Origin: Lactobacillus gigeriorum DSM 23908 = CRBIP 24.85
GTDB lineage: Bacteria; Bacillota; Bacilli; Lactobacillales; Lactobacillaceae
NCBI RefSeq assembly: GCF_000296855.1
Contig: NZ_CAKC01000001.1
Span: 1-64,000 of the forward strand
Direction of reading: 5' to 3'
DNA: 64,000 nucleotides
In this document: one piece after another, positions 34,598 through 43,477 of the stretch
Layout of the letters: the number at the start of each line of letters is the position of its first letter
Numbering within the stretch: the first letter of the stretch is position 1
Translations under genes and position numbers: made by a program
The notes under the pieces: generated by a model
The model's database searches: none
What the model saw: the letters and a program-made list of their open reading frames with translations, nothing else
What the model was told of the DNA's origin: nothing

Positions 34598-35866
34598 ATG
34601 ATTCAAAAATTTCGCTGGCGATTTATTGCAATTTCAATCTTTTCACTTTTTTTAGTACTAACTATTTCGATCGGTAGCCTGATTGCTGTAAATTTTAAAA
34701 GAGCTGGTGATGAAGCTAATCGAGTATTAACAGTATTAATTACCAACAACGGTGTGATGACTCCTAATAATGCAAGAGGCGAATTCAAGCAACAGAATTT
34801 TTTGGATCAAAGTATCGGTGCCCATCATTTTAATCCGGAACAGATTTATCAGTATCGCTATTTTTCAGTTGTAAGCGATCAAAGTCGGCTCACGTTAGTC
34901 AATAACCAGAAACCATATAAAGTTAGTTCTAAAGAAATAAATCAGGTTGCAAAAAAAGTATTGGCTCAAAAAGAAAATGATGGTGAAGTGGTAATTTCTA
35001 ATAATGATTATCTTTTTAGAAAAGGCATTAATGATCAAGGCCAGGAAATTGTAGCATTTTTGAATGTCACTCTGATATTTCAACAAGCGCGTTCTTTATT
35101 AAAATTAGCCATGATACTTGGCTTGATGGCTTTGATATTTTTTGCCATCATTTTGATAATTGTATCTAAGCATGCAATACGGCCAATTGTCAAAGTATAT
35201 AATAAACAAAAACAGTTCATAACGAATGCTGGTCATGAATTGAAGACCCCATTAGCGATTATTTCTGCAAATACTGAAATGCAAGAGATGATGGGCAATG
35301 AGTCTGAATGGACTGAAAGTACTAAAGAACAAGTTGCTCGTCTAACTGAGCTAGTTAATCGACTCATCTCTTTAGCTAGAATGGAAGAAACTGGTGATTT
35401 AGCTTTAAGCAAGGTTGATTTTTCAAAAATTGTTCAAGATAGTAGTAAAAGCTTCGCACCAGTAATAAAAAGTAAAGGCTTTAATTATCAAATTAATATT
35501 CAGGAAGGATTATTTATTAAAGCTGAAGCCAAGAGCTTAGCGGAAATTGTCAATATCTTGTTGGATAATGCCCAAAAATATTGTGATCCTGAGGGGTTAA
35601 TTGCCGTTAAACTTAGTGCAGGTAAATTGAATCGAACAGCTGTTTTAAGAGTAAGCAATACTTATCGTGAAGGTAAAAATCAAGATTATCGTAACTTCTT
35701 TGAGCGATTTTATCGTGAGGATGAGTCTCACAATAATGCTACCGAAGGATTTGGCATTGGTTTATCGATGGCCAAGCAAGTGGTTAATGCGTTTAAAGGG
35801 AAAATCAATGTGACGTATAATCAAGATCGAATTAGTTTTAATGTAGTTTTTCAATTAAGTAAATAG
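34598..35866 (+). CDS. relS: Sensor histidine kinase, RelS-like
   Basis: A 422-residue membrane kinase: a helix at about 9-32, an extracytoplasmic loop of some 130 residues, a second helix near 165-188, then HisKA with His213 in NAGHELKTPLAII and an HATPase domain (LLDNAQKY, FERFYREDESHNN, GFGIGLSMAKQVV). No HAMP is obvious. GCGAGG lies before the ATG. Third gene of the relPRS-like operon. The signal sensed is unknown. Confidence 0.87.
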   Translation: MIQKFRWRFIAISIFSLFLVLTISIGSLIAVNFKRAGDEANRVLTVLITNNGVMTPNNARGEFKQQNFLDQSIGAHHFNPEQIYQYRYFSVVSDQSRLTLVNNQKPYKVSSKEINQVAKKVLAQKENDGEVVISNNDYLFRKGINDQGQEIVAFLNVTLIFQQARSLLKLAMILGLMALIFFAIILIIVSKHAIRPIVKVYNKQKQFITNAGHELKTPLAIISANTEMQEMMGNESEWTESTKEQVARLTELVNRLISLARMEETGDLALSKVDFSKIVQDSSKSFAPVIKSKGFNYQINIQEGLFIKAEAKSLAEIVNILLDNAQKYCDPEGLIAVKLSAGKLNRTAVLRVSNTYREGKNQDYRNFFERFYREDESHNNATEGFGIGLSMAKQVVNAFKGKINVTYNQDRISFNVVFQLSK

Positions 35867-35875
35867 GGGCAAAAG

Positions 35876-36274
35876 ATGGCGACTTATCAGATAAAAACAC
35901 TAATTGGCAAAGAAGAATGGCAACAAATCACGCAAGTTAGAGCGCACGAATTTATAAGTGATAACGCAACACAAGATGCTGGTCCTAGTCCGGTAGAATA
36001 TTTATGTGGATCAGTAAATTCATGTATTGGTATATCTGCAGCGATGATTATTAAGGGACATCGTTTAAATGTAACTAATTTTAAGATTGAAACGGCTGCT
36101 GAAACGGAAAAATTACCACATAGTCAGTCTAAGATCAAAGAAATGACCCTAAAAATAAGTTTTGACTCTGATCTTGATCAAATGCGCAAGAAAAAGTTCA
36201 TTGAACATGTATTATGGGTCTCAACCGTTTACCAAAGCTTAAAAGAAGCTTTCCCAATTAAAATTGAATATTAA
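35876..36274 (+). CDS. OsmC-like protein with one catalytic Cys
   Basis: A 132-residue OsmC/Ohr-fold protein. The first redox cysteine region SPVEYLCGSVNSCIGISA is present (Cys50; Cys44 nearby), but the second, normally in a CPVHxTL-type motif, reads STVYQSL (Ser116). A two-cysteine peroxidase cycle is thus unlikely. It starts nine bases after relS and may be the last gene of that operon. A bidirectional terminator follows. Substrate or binding partner is unknown. Confidence 0.82.
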   Translation: MATYQIKTLIGKEEWQQITQVRAHEFISDNATQDAGPSPVEYLCGSVNSCIGISAAMIIKGHRLNVTNFKIETAAETEKLPHSQSKIKEMTLKISFDSDLDQMRKKKFIEHVLWVSTVYQSLKEAFPIKIEY

Positions 36275-36316
36275 AAAAGCCATGACTTTTCTTTTATGGA
36301 GGCCATGGCTTTTTTA
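36273..36316. terminator. Bidirectional terminator between OsmC gene and pepX
   Basis: Stem AAAAAAGCCATG with CATGGCTTTTTT, with further pairing inside the loop, serves both converging genes. Confidence 0.88.
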
Positions 36317-36319
36317 TGC

Positions 36320-38701
36320 TTATTTTTGATAAAAATGTAATTCTGTGTTAGCTAAATCAATAGTATAAGTTTCGTCTTCCAAAGGACGTTTAGTCATACC
36401 TTGATCAGTTGAGTAGACGATTAACGCTAACTTGCTACCAACAGGCATTTGATAATATGTTGGTTGGAGCTTGAAATCAAGATCAACGAATTGATCAGCC
36501 TTGATCTTACTTGGCTTTTTCATATCTTGATAGTTTTGTAAATTCATATGCCCTTTAGTAATCAATTTAGCATGGGTTAGCTTGTCTGGGACAAACTCTT
36601 GTAAAGTATCAGTTCCAAAGCGATATCCGAGTTCTTGACCACCGCGCATTAAGAATTTTGGAGTGGCAGTAAGTCGTTTTCGATCGGCAATTTCTACCAA
36701 TGCAACGGATATTTGACCCTTCGGTAATGAACCAGCAACGCGAAGCTTGATTTCTGGTCGACCGACAATGGTTACAGGATGAATATATTCTTCCGTTGTA
36801 AATCGAAGACTAGGCTTAGCCCATTTTTCATCGCCACAGATAAACTTATATTGCCAATCGCTTTCAGAAATCTTGGCAGCTTTGAAATCTTGTCCACCAT
36901 GATCAACGAAGGAAAGTTTAGCTTTTCCGTTACCATCTTTTTGGAGATCAAGTTCATCAGTTGGATAGTAGGTCACTTTTTGCCCGATTTCATCAGCCCA
37001 ATCGTTTTCCTCATGCCATTTATCTGCCTGAAGATTGTCTTGAATCATTACTGTTGGCCACTGCTTTTCAGCATGGTTATCAACTTCAAGCAGTTCATGT
37101 ACAAACCACAAATTCATTAAATCAGTGAAGTCGATTGAAACTAGGTTGTTCATGTTATAATGTGGACCTTGATGTAGGAATAAATGATGTTTGATTGGTA
37201 ATTGCTTTACTTTTTGCCATACCTTATAAACGTTTTTTGGTTTAACGTTCCAATCGTTTAGTCCATGAACGCTGATCCAAGAGCATTTAATTCCATCTGT
37301 ATGATGACGATAGTTTCTTGCTTCCCAAAAGTCTGAATATTGTCCGGTTATACGATCCGATTTTTCAAGCAAGCGTTTTTGCATTGCTTCATATTTTGGC
37401 TTGACTTTGATAGCAGAGCCTGCATCCCAGAGATTTGATTGACAGGTTTCAGCTAGTAGATCAAGGTCTTCACCTTGACAGGCTTCAGGTGCAATAACTA
37501 GACCATGTTCACGATAATAGTCGTACCATGAAGAGATTGCTGCTTCGGAAACTACAGTCTTAAGACCAGCAACTCCAGTAGTTGCAACGGCAATTTGAAG
37601 CGTCCCTAAGTATGAACGTCCGGTCATCCCAATGTTACCGTTGCACCAAGAAGCTTTAGTTTCTTGGGTGCGAGAACGATCAGTATAGGCGATCCGATCA
37701 CCATGTAGCCATTCGATAACTTCCTTTGCAGATTCAGTTTCTTCAGGAGCACCAGTGATTCTTAAGCCATCACTACCGCGAGTACCAATGCCTCCAGCAA
37801 AGACACTAGCAAATCCACGAGCTAAAAGATATTCGTTTAATGGATATGATCCTTTATGAACGGCCTCTTCACTGGCAGGAGCATCTGAATCTCTAGGCTG
37901 GTTAGCGGAAACGATAGGTGCTGCTTGATATTGAGGATTTGACCAAAGAGTAGCATCAGATAAGTTCTCGTCAACGCTGTGATTGCGTTTAACATTATCA
38001 ATAATTCCGCCAAAGTATGGGCTTGCTGTATATAGTGCAGGTACTGGTAATTCTTTAGACGATCCTGCTGGTCGAAAAATAGTTACTTGAATCAGATCGC
38101 TTTTTCCATCTTCATCGGTGTCAAGATCACTTTCAACGTAGACAACTTCTCTGATGACTTTGCTGGTATCGAAAACAGGAAGAGCCTTTCCGTTGAAAAA
38201 TAGGAATTGCTTTTTACCCCAGAAGGGCACGAAATAGCCCTTTCCAGCCATAACGTCAATCAATAATTGCCCATTTTTGCTACGGGTATTCAAAAGTCGA
38301 TAAAAAGCATCAATTAGTTCATTAATAGAGCCAATTTCTTCTTTATAAGGAAGCGCCTGCTTTTTCATAAAAGCAAGGGGATCACTAAGTTGATAATCAT
38401 ATTCAACATGGTATCCGAGCAACTGAAGGGCTACATTATAGAAAGCTTTAGGATTAATACTGTCGTGACTTTCTTTTAGATAATCAGCCAAAACAGTAGT
38501 TTCAGAAACTGCAAATTCTATCATCTTGGCAGTTTTGCTTTCAGCAGTTTTTGCTTCGGCGATAGTTTGCTTAACTAATAAACCAAATAATTCAGTTAAT
38601 GAGTAGTTGGAATAATTGCTTGGCAAAAAGTCAATTGCTTGCAATTCATTAATTTCTTTTTCGAGCGGGGTAGTTACGTATGCATATTGATTATATTTCA
38701 T
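36320..38701 (-). CDS. pepX: Xaa-Pro dipeptidyl-peptidase PepX
   Basis: Serine peptidase that frees X-Pro dipeptides, central to casein and peptide use in lactobacilli. The 793 residues hold the N-terminal helical PepX domain (about 1-150), an alpha/beta-hydrolase domain with nucleophile Ser363 in TGRSYLG (GKSYLG in lactococci), further catalytic residues in NDWNVKP and HQGPHYN, and a C-terminal jelly-roll domain. The ATG has TGGAG upstream. It lies 12 bases after the ArsC-like gene on the same strand. Confidence 0.97.
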   Translation of the reverse strand: MKYNQYAYVTTPLEKEINELQAIDFLPSNYSNYSLTELFGLLVKQTIAEAKTAESKTAKMIEFAVSETTVLADYLKESHDSINPKAFYNVALQLLGYHVEYDYQLSDPLAFMKKQALPYKEEIGSINELIDAFYRLLNTRSKNGQLLIDVMAGKGYFVPFWGKKQFLFFNGKALPVFDTSKVIREVVYVESDLDTDEDGKSDLIQVTIFRPAGSSKELPVPALYTASPYFGGIIDNVKRNHSVDENLSDATLWSNPQYQAAPIVSANQPRDSDAPASEEAVHKGSYPLNEYLLARGFASVFAGGIGTRGSDGLRITGAPEETESAKEVIEWLHGDRIAYTDRSRTQETKASWCNGNIGMTGRSYLGTLQIAVATTGVAGLKTVVSEAAISSWYDYYREHGLVIAPEACQGEDLDLLAETCQSNLWDAGSAIKVKPKYEAMQKRLLEKSDRITGQYSDFWEARNYRHHTDGIKCSWISVHGLNDWNVKPKNVYKVWQKVKQLPIKHHLFLHQGPHYNMNNLVSIDFTDLMNLWFVHELLEVDNHAEKQWPTVMIQDNLQADKWHEENDWADEIGQKVTYYPTDELDLQKDGNGKAKLSFVDHGGQDFKAAKISESDWQYKFICGDEKWAKPSLRFTTEEYIHPVTIVGRPEIKLRVAGSLPKGQISVALVEIADRKRLTATPKFLMRGGQELGYRFGTDTLQEFVPDKLTHAKLITKGHMNLQNYQDMKKPSKIKADQFVDLDFKLQPTYYQMPVGSKLALIVYSTDQGMTKRPLEDETYTIDLANTELHFYQK

Positions 38702-38713
38702 ACAAAATCTCCA

Positions 38714-39070
38714 TTATAACCAGTTTTCTTGATAAACGTCTTCTTTAAAACCACATGTAAGCTTGTCGCCATCAACTATCAAAGGTCGCTTAATTAGCTT
38801 ACCATCATGTGACATTAATTCTGCAGCCTCATCAATTGTCATATCAGCTACCTTGTCTTTTAGATGGGCTTTACGATAGTTTTGACCACTAGTATTAAAG
38901 AAATAACGCAGACCTCGATCTTGGTGTGCAGTCATCCAATCAACTAGATCTTCTTTTTTTGGAGGTTGTTCAACTAAATCTTGAAAATCATACTTTACGT
39001 TATGATCTTGAAGCCATTTCTCAGCTTTACGAGAAGTTGAACAGCGCTTATATCCGTAAAATTTAATCAT
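38714..39070 (-). CDS. ArsC/Spx-family thioredoxin-fold protein
   Basis: A 118-residue member of the ArsC/Spx fold. It begins MIKFYGYKRCSTSRKAEKWL, with a single cysteine at position 10 in a CSTSR context, so no CxxC disulfide; later the RPLIVDGDKLTCGF strand is typical. ATG at 39070 is chosen for AAGGAG at 39080-39085; an in-frame start seven codons earlier overlaps that site. It is more like the YusI/arsenate-reductase-like group than true Spx, which ends differently. Likely co-transcribed with pepX. Function not established. Confidence 0.85.
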   Translation of the reverse strand: MIKFYGYKRCSTSRKAEKWLQDHNVKYDFQDLVEQPPKKEDLVDWMTAHQDRGLRYFFNTSGQNYRKAHLKDKVADMTIDEAAELMSHDGKLIKRPLIVDGDKLTCGFKEDVYQENWL

Positions 39071-39210
39071 AATAAATAGCTCCTTTCGCAAAGTTATTAA
39101 TCTAAGTATATCGCAAAGTGATATTTTTTATATAAAATATACTAATAATATAAGGAAAAACCAAAACTTGAGTTAATTATCTAGAAAGCAAAAAATTATA
39201 AAATTTACCC

Positions 39211-39239
39211 TTGAATTTTGAAATTTAATTCCGTATAAT
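39211..39239 (+). promoter_or_regulatory. Promoter of tRNA-Arg
   Basis: TTGAAT at 39211-39216 and a perfect TATAAT at 39234-39239 with a 17-bp spacer, 30 bases before the tRNA. Confidence 0.75.
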
Positions 39240-39269
39240 AGTCTATGTTCTGTTAAGGACAAACAGGTT

Positions 39270-39343
39270 GGTCTGGTAGCTCAGCTGGATAGAGCAACAG
39301 TCTTCTAAACTGTGGGTCGTGAGTTCGAATCTCACCCGGATCA
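39270..39343 (+). tRNA. tRNA-Arg (anticodon TCT)
   Basis: A 74-base cloverleaf: acceptor GGTCTGG with CCGGATC (two G-U pairs), D arm with AGCTCAGCTGGATAGAGC, anticodon stem ACAGT/ACTGT around loop CTTCTAA with anticodon TCT at 39304-39306, and T arm GTGAG-TTCGAAT-CTCAC. It reads AGA codons. The 3' CCA is not encoded; the sequence after the discriminator A is TAATA. A lone tRNA, with its own promoter and a terminator-like hairpin after it. Confidence 0.96.
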
Positions 39344-39352
39344 TAATAGACG

Positions 39353-39389
39353 AAAGGTTTTACGTTTTATGGAGCGTAAAACCTTTTTG
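39353..39389 (+). terminator. Terminator after tRNA-Arg
   Basis: A perfect 12-bp stem, AAAGGTTTTACG with CGTAAAACCTTT, a 10-base loop and a T run. Confidence 0.88.
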
Positions 39390-39410
39390 TTTTACAGTGA
39401 TGCACAATTA

Positions 39411-39439
39411 TTGAAGCTTAGTGCAATATTTGCTAGTAT
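39411..39439 (+). promoter_or_regulatory. Promoter of the ECF S-component gene
   Basis: TTGAAG at 39411-39416 and TAGTAT at 39434-39439 with a 17-bp spacer, 32 bases before the ATG. I see no riboswitch between promoter and start. Confidence 0.5.
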
Positions 39440-39470
39440 TTACTGGTATTTTAGAAAAAAGGTTGAATTT

Positions 39471-40061
39471 ATGCGAAAAGAAGAAACCCAAGAGTTGGCA
39501 GTGACAGCTATTTTTACAGCGATCTTACTTCTTCAAACATTTGTCCCTTTGATTGGCTACATTCATATTTTGCCTGGGTTACCGGCAATCACTACGGTTC
39601 CATTGACCATAGCTGTTTACGCGTCGTTAATGGGTCCAAAAGCAGGGGCTTTTTTTGGACTATTTTGGGGAATAACTAGATTGATTATGGCTTATGCGGC
39701 TCCAAGCGACTTAATCACAATCATGTTGTTTCAAAATCCTTTTATTGCACTGATCCCAAGGATGGCAGCAGGTTTTTTGCCAGGAATTATTAGTAAGAAA
39801 AAGTCAGGGATGATATCTTTTTTTATTGCTGGACTTAGTGCATCTCTAGCTAACACGCTGTTAGTGATTTTGTTAACAGATCTGTTTTATTTACAGAATT
39901 CAACAAAATTGATTAGTACTCTTGGAATGACCAACAACCAGCCATTGATTATAATGTTGTTAATTGCTTTAGGAACCAATGGCATTATTGAAATGATTTT
40001 TACAGGGGTCTTAACTCCAATAGTTTTAAAACCGCTAACTAAATTAATGCAAAAAATGTGA
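39471..40061 (+). CDS. ECF transporter S component
   Basis: A 196-residue polytopic membrane protein with about six hydrophobic segments, the substrate-binding subunit of an energy-coupling-factor vitamin importer. Typical features are the N-terminal ELAVTAIFTAILLL, the loop GYIHILPGLPAITTVP and SLMGPKAGAFFGLFWG. The form resembles pantothenate-type (PanT) S components, but the vitamin is not certain. ATG at 39471 follows AAAAGG near 39457-39462; earlier in-frame starts overlap the tRNA and its terminator. The ATPase and T subunits are not in the window. Confidence 0.85.
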   Translation: MRKEETQELAVTAIFTAILLLQTFVPLIGYIHILPGLPAITTVPLTIAVYASLMGPKAGAFFGLFWGITRLIMAYAAPSDLITIMLFQNPFIALIPRMAAGFLPGIISKKKSGMISFFIAGLSASLANTLLVILLTDLFYLQNSTKLISTLGMTNNQPLIIMLLIALGTNGIIEMIFTGVLTPIVLKPLTKLMQKM

Positions 40062-40088
40062 TCTTATAAAAAAAGGGGGGTGTAAAGA

Positions 40089-41408
40089 GTGTTCGATTAT
40101 CGTAATAACTTAAAACGAATTTTACAGAACACAGCTGGCGATGAGAAAAGCTTAAAAAACGGCTTAGCAGCTATCAAAACAGTGTTACAAATGAAGGGCA
40201 ATGAAGACGGTCAAACGCCAGTTTCAACTGATGATGAAGAAGTGGAGTTGGTTAGAAATCTTTTAGACGAGTTAACTCGATTATTGCAAGTACCTGGAGA
40301 TGAGGTAGCAAAAGACAAAGCAATTAGTAATATTCACAAATTGACTTTTGTTAAGGGTGTTGCTAAAAATTATGGGAAACAGCTCAGCAAGCTAGAACTT
40401 GCTATTAATAAGTCGATTACGACAAAAGAAGCTATTAATTCTAAAATTTTTAGGGATGCAGTTACGCCAAAGAAGCAAGCGATCAAGGACTATCGCAAAG
40501 GGAGAAGATATACTGTCATCCGGTTAGTCTCAGGTGCAGAATTAATCAATGATAATGGCGAAGTTGTCTATACAGTAAAAGAATCACAAGTGCATCCATT
40601 AAATTTAAAGAGTGGGGACATTGTTGAAGCACTTGAGGATAAGCAAAATCCAAATTATGAAGCGGAGATTCTTCGTGTTGTAGGTTATCGTAAACTGCGT
40701 ACGCGAGACTATGATCAAATCGAAGATTTTAAATATGCTGTTGTGCAGGGAAAAGCAGGTCAATTAGCAATCACGCGTAATATTAATGGCCAGAAACTTA
40801 AGATCAGAGGTAAGAATGTAGTCATTCCAGTTGATAGCAGCTATTATCAAGGCGAAAATATTCATCTAGAAGATGGTTCAATAGTCGATCTCGCTTGGTA
40901 TACAGGTGACGTTAGGCTCAAGAAAAATCCAGCTGATGCTGTGCAAATTCGGTGGATATATCAAACTGAAGCCGAAAAGAGAGCTGGTGTTAAGAAAAAG
41001 ACTAAAGAAAAAACTGAAAGTGAACAAAACCTCACAAAGCTTGATTTAGATTTACACTATCAACGTGTAGGAATAGCGGTTGGAGATAATCAGAATGAAC
41101 AGATGCTCGAAGGCATTGTTCAACGCTATAATGGTATTCCCATTCCAATTAATGCTTTTGATGGCAAGAAAAAGGCTATGGAACGGCAAATAAAAGAACT
41201 GGATCTAGTAATTCTTGTAACTGCCTTTGCAGCTCATGACGCCACTTGGAATATTCGCGAATTTGCTAGCAAATATGGTGTAAAGTTTGCTGTCAGTTCA
41301 AGCAAGGGTTATCAATCATTTGAACGTGCGCTATATCGAGCAGCTAATGGCTTGCCGGCATATGAAGGAACTCAAACCATCAAGTATGAAGTTCAAGATC
41401 AGTCATAA
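40089..41408 (+). CDS. DUF2325 domain protein
   Basis: A 439-residue cytosolic protein. The C-terminal ~110 residues fit DUF2325: RVGIAVGDNQNEQMLEGIVQ in two parts (RVGIAVGDNQ and MLEGIVQRYNG), LDLVILVTAFAAHDATWNI and KYGVKFAVSSSKGYQSFERAL. The N-terminal part is helical, and the middle has a beta-rich region with charged loops. Biochemical role unknown. The start is GTG at 40089 behind AAAAGGGGGG. It is 27 bases after the S component, perhaps co-transcribed, and just upstream of the L21 leader. Confidence 0.8.
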   Translation: MFDYRNNLKRILQNTAGDEKSLKNGLAAIKTVLQMKGNEDGQTPVSTDDEEVELVRNLLDELTRLLQVPGDEVAKDKAISNIHKLTFVKGVAKNYGKQLSKLELAINKSITTKEAINSKIFRDAVTPKKQAIKDYRKGRRYTVIRLVSGAELINDNGEVVYTVKESQVHPLNLKSGDIVEALEDKQNPNYEAEILRVVGYRKLRTRDYDQIEDFKYAVVQGKAGQLAITRNINGQKLKIRGKNVVIPVDSSYYQGENIHLEDGSIVDLAWYTGDVRLKKNPADAVQIRWIYQTEAEKRAGVKKKTKEKTESEQNLTKLDLDLHYQRVGIAVGDNQNEQMLEGIVQRYNGIPIPINAFDGKKKAMERQIKELDLVILVTAFAAHDATWNIREFASKYGVKFAVSSSKGYQSFERALYRAANGLPAYEGTQTIKYEVQDQS

Positions 41409-41428
41409 AAAAACTTTAGGTTTTTTCA

Positions 41429-41457
41429 TTGCGAAAAATTGTTCAAGGTTGTAGAAT
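41429..41457 (+). promoter_or_regulatory. rplU-rpmA promoter
   Basis: TTGCGA at 41429-41434 and TAGAAT at 41452-41457 with a 17-bp spacer, directly before the structured leader. Confidence 0.6.
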
Positions 41458-41460
41458 ATA

Positions 41461-41577
41461 GTAGTTGTATTTGTGGAGACCTCCACATCTGCAACCGCAC
41501 AGTACGAGGTAACAAGTTCTTTGAGGTAGAAGACACCTCGTTTGGCGAGTCTAAGTATTTTTTTCGGAGGTGTACAA
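41461..41577 (+). ncRNA. L21 leader RNA
   Basis: The structured leader that precedes rplU in Firmicutes. TGTGGAG at 41472-41478 pairs with CTCCACA at 41481-41487, and ACGAGGT at 41504-41510 pairs with ACCTCGT at 41535-41541. It ends at the CGGAGGTG ribosome site of rplU, so ligand-dependent folding could hide that site. Classed by position and helices; no covariance model was run. Confidence 0.75.
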
Positions 41578-41889
41578 ATGTACGCAATTATTAAGACCGG
41601 TGGTAAGCAATACAAGGTTGCTGAAGGCGATGCTATTTTCGTTGAAAAGCTTGATGTTGAAGCAGGTAACGAAGTAACTTTTGATGAAGTTGTTCTTGTT
41701 GCAGATGGCAAGGATGTTAAGGTTGGTACCCCATTAGTTGAAGGTGCTAAGGTAACTGCTAAGGTTGAAAAGCAAGGTAAGGAAAAGAAAGTTGTAACTT
41801 TCAAGTACAAGCCTAAGAAGCACTCACATTCAAAATATGGTCACCGTCAACCTTACACTAAGGTTACTGTTGAAAAGATTGAAGCTTAA
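41578..41889 (+). CDS. rplU: 50S ribosomal protein L21
   Basis: A 103-residue protein that binds 23S rRNA with L20. [18 protein letters not shown] at the start and [20 protein letters not shown] near the end are diagnostic. ATG at 41578 follows CGGAGGTG at about 41565-41572; an in-frame start 12 codons earlier lies in the leader. rpmA starts 18 bases later. In most Firmicutes the small protease gene prp (ysxB) lies between rplU and rpmA; there is no room for it here. Confidence 0.98.
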   Translation: MYAIIKTGGKQYKVAEGDAIFVEKLDVEAGNEVTFDEVVLVADGKDVKVGTPLVEGAKVTAKVEKQGKEKKVVTFKYKPKKHSHSKYGHRQPYTKVTVEKIEA

Positions 41890-41907
41890 TTTTAGAGGTG
41901 AAATAGT

Positions 41908-42198
41908 ATGAATATTTTTGGTTTGAAATTATTTGCCCACCACAAGGGTGGTGGTTCTACTGCCAACGGTCGTAACTCAGCTGGTCGTCGTTTAGGCTCA
42001 AAGGCTGCTGATGGTCAAACTATCCATGCAGGTTCAATCATCTACCGTCAACGTGGAACTAAGATCCACCCAGGTAAGAATGTTGGTAGAGGTGGAGACG
42101 ATACTTTATTTGCATTAGTAAATGGTGTTGTTAAGTTTGAACGTCTTGGTAAATTCAAGAAGCAAGTTTCAGTTATTCCAGCTGACGAAGCTAAATAA
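41908..42198 (+). CDS. rpmA: 50S ribosomal protein L27 with cleavable-type N-terminus
   Basis: A 96-residue protein of the peptidyl-transferase region. The core [20 protein letters not shown] and [19 protein letters not shown] is standard. Before it stands [10 protein letters not shown], a Firmicute-type N-terminal extension with the L-x-x-F-A pattern that the Prp protease cuts to expose the mature end in staphylococci. The ATG follows GAGGTG. prp is not beside it. A strong terminator follows. Confidence 0.98.
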   Translation: MNIFGLKLFAHHKGGGSTANGRNSAGRRLGSKAADGQTIHAGSIIYRQRGTKIHPGKNVGRGGDDTLFALVNGVVKFERLGKFKKQVSVIPADEAK

Positions 42199-42212
42199 TC
42201 GAAAGATAATTT

Positions 42213-42238
42213 GCGAGGCAGAATTGCCTCGCTTTTTT
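42213..42238 (+). terminator. Terminator after rpmA
   Basis: Stem GCGAGGCA with TGCCTCGC, a four-base loop and six Ts. Confidence 0.92.
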
Positions 42239-42314
42239 AATGGTTGAATATTTTTTACCTAATACAGATTGTTCTGTATAATAGATTAAAAAGTTGATTT
42301 TGAGGAATATTAAT

Positions 42315-43424
42315 ATGGAACAACAGCAAGAACTTTTGACGCTTTTAAATCGAAGAATTAATGCAGTGACAGCGCTTATCAAACAACAAGATGCTGATGC
42401 AATGATTATCTATAATCAAGCTAATTATCGATATTTAACAAATTTTACAGGTGAAGAAGCAGAATTGATTTTGACCAAAGATGGGGATCGCTATTTGTTG
42501 TCGGATTCCCGTTTTGCTGATCAGATCAAAGCTCAAGCACCTGGTGAAATGACGGTCATAATGAAACATGATCATAATTATCGGGAAATTAGCAAGGTAT
42601 TGCAGCAAATACCGGCCAAGCGTGTTTTGGTAGAAGGTGAATTTGTCTCTGCGATTGATTTTCAACATTTGCAAGAATTAAATCCAAATTCAGATTTAAT
42701 AATGTGTGAAGAGTTAGTCGAACGAGTAAGAAATATTAAAGATGATCTTGAGATTGCCGCCTTAAGAAAAGCTATCGCAATTTCGATGGAAAGCTTTAAT
42801 GGAATTTTACCAATGATAAAGCCTGGTGAAAGCGAACGAGCAATTGGAGCTAAGCTAGATTATCTGTTTAAGGTAAACGGAGGTGACGGCCCATCTTTTG
42901 AAACGATCATTGCCTCTGGTGAAAGATCGGCATGGGCTCACGGTGTTGCTAGCGATAAAAAACTTCGCTTAGGCGAATTAATTGTAATCGATTTTGGTAG
43001 TTTCTATAACGGTTATGCCGCTGATATTACTAGAACGGTCGCACTTGGTGAAGTTGATCAAGAATTAAAGAAAATCTATGACATTGTTCATGAGGCTCAG
43101 AGACGAGGAATTGCAGCAGCCAAAGTTGGAAATACTGGAGCTGATGTCGATCGAGCTGCTAGAGATTACATTAATGAACAGGGATATGGACAATATTTTG
43201 GTCATGGAATTGGTCATGGTATAGGTTTAGAAATACATGAATTATGTCAACCGGCATTGCCTTTTAGAAAACAAGCCTTAGTAAATAAGATGGTGCATAC
43301 AGTTGAACCAGGAATATATTTACCAGGAAAGGGCGGAGTTAGAATAGAAGATGATGTTTTGATAAATAACGATCAGCCAGAAGTTTTATCAACTTTGCCA
43401 AAAGATGAACTGCTTTCACTATAG
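42315..43424 (+). CDS. Xaa-Pro aminopeptidase/prolidase (M24)
   Basis: Metallopeptidase that removes an N-terminal residue before proline. A creatinase-type N-domain (about 1-125) is followed by the pita-bread fold: metal ligands in VIDFGSFYNGYAADITRT (two Asp), GHGIGHGIGLEIHE (His), VEPGIYL (Glu) and RIEDDV (Glu). ATG at 42315 is chosen because GAGG at 42302-42305 suits it; an in-frame TTG at 42294 has no ribosome site. Length is 369 residues. It precedes efp, a common pairing in Firmicutes (yqhT-efp). Confidence 0.93.
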   Translation: MEQQQELLTLLNRRINAVTALIKQQDADAMIIYNQANYRYLTNFTGEEAELILTKDGDRYLLSDSRFADQIKAQAPGEMTVIMKHDHNYREISKVLQQIPAKRVLVEGEFVSAIDFQHLQELNPNSDLIMCEELVERVRNIKDDLEIAALRKAIAISMESFNGILPMIKPGESERAIGAKLDYLFKVNGGDGPSFETIIASGERSAWAHGVASDKKLRLGELIVIDFGSFYNGYAADITRTVALGEVDQELKKIYDIVHEAQRRGIAAAKVGNTGADVDRAARDYINEQGYGQYFGHGIGHGIGLEIHELCQPALPFRKQALVNKMVHTVEPGIYLPGKGGVRIEDDVLINNDQPEVLSTLPKDELLSL

Positions 43425-43477
43425 CCAAAATTGCTCCAAATTGGTAACATATGTAATGTAGAAATGAGGGAACAACT

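Noticed and set aside
36779-37120. A 113-codon plus-strand frame inside pepX
   Set aside because: Antisense shadow of a well supported gene, with no ribosome site or homology.
39312-39470. N-terminal extension of the ECF S component beginning inside the tRNA
   Set aside because: It would read through the tRNA T arm and a terminator hairpin; the ATG at 39471 has its own ribosome site and starts the family sequence.
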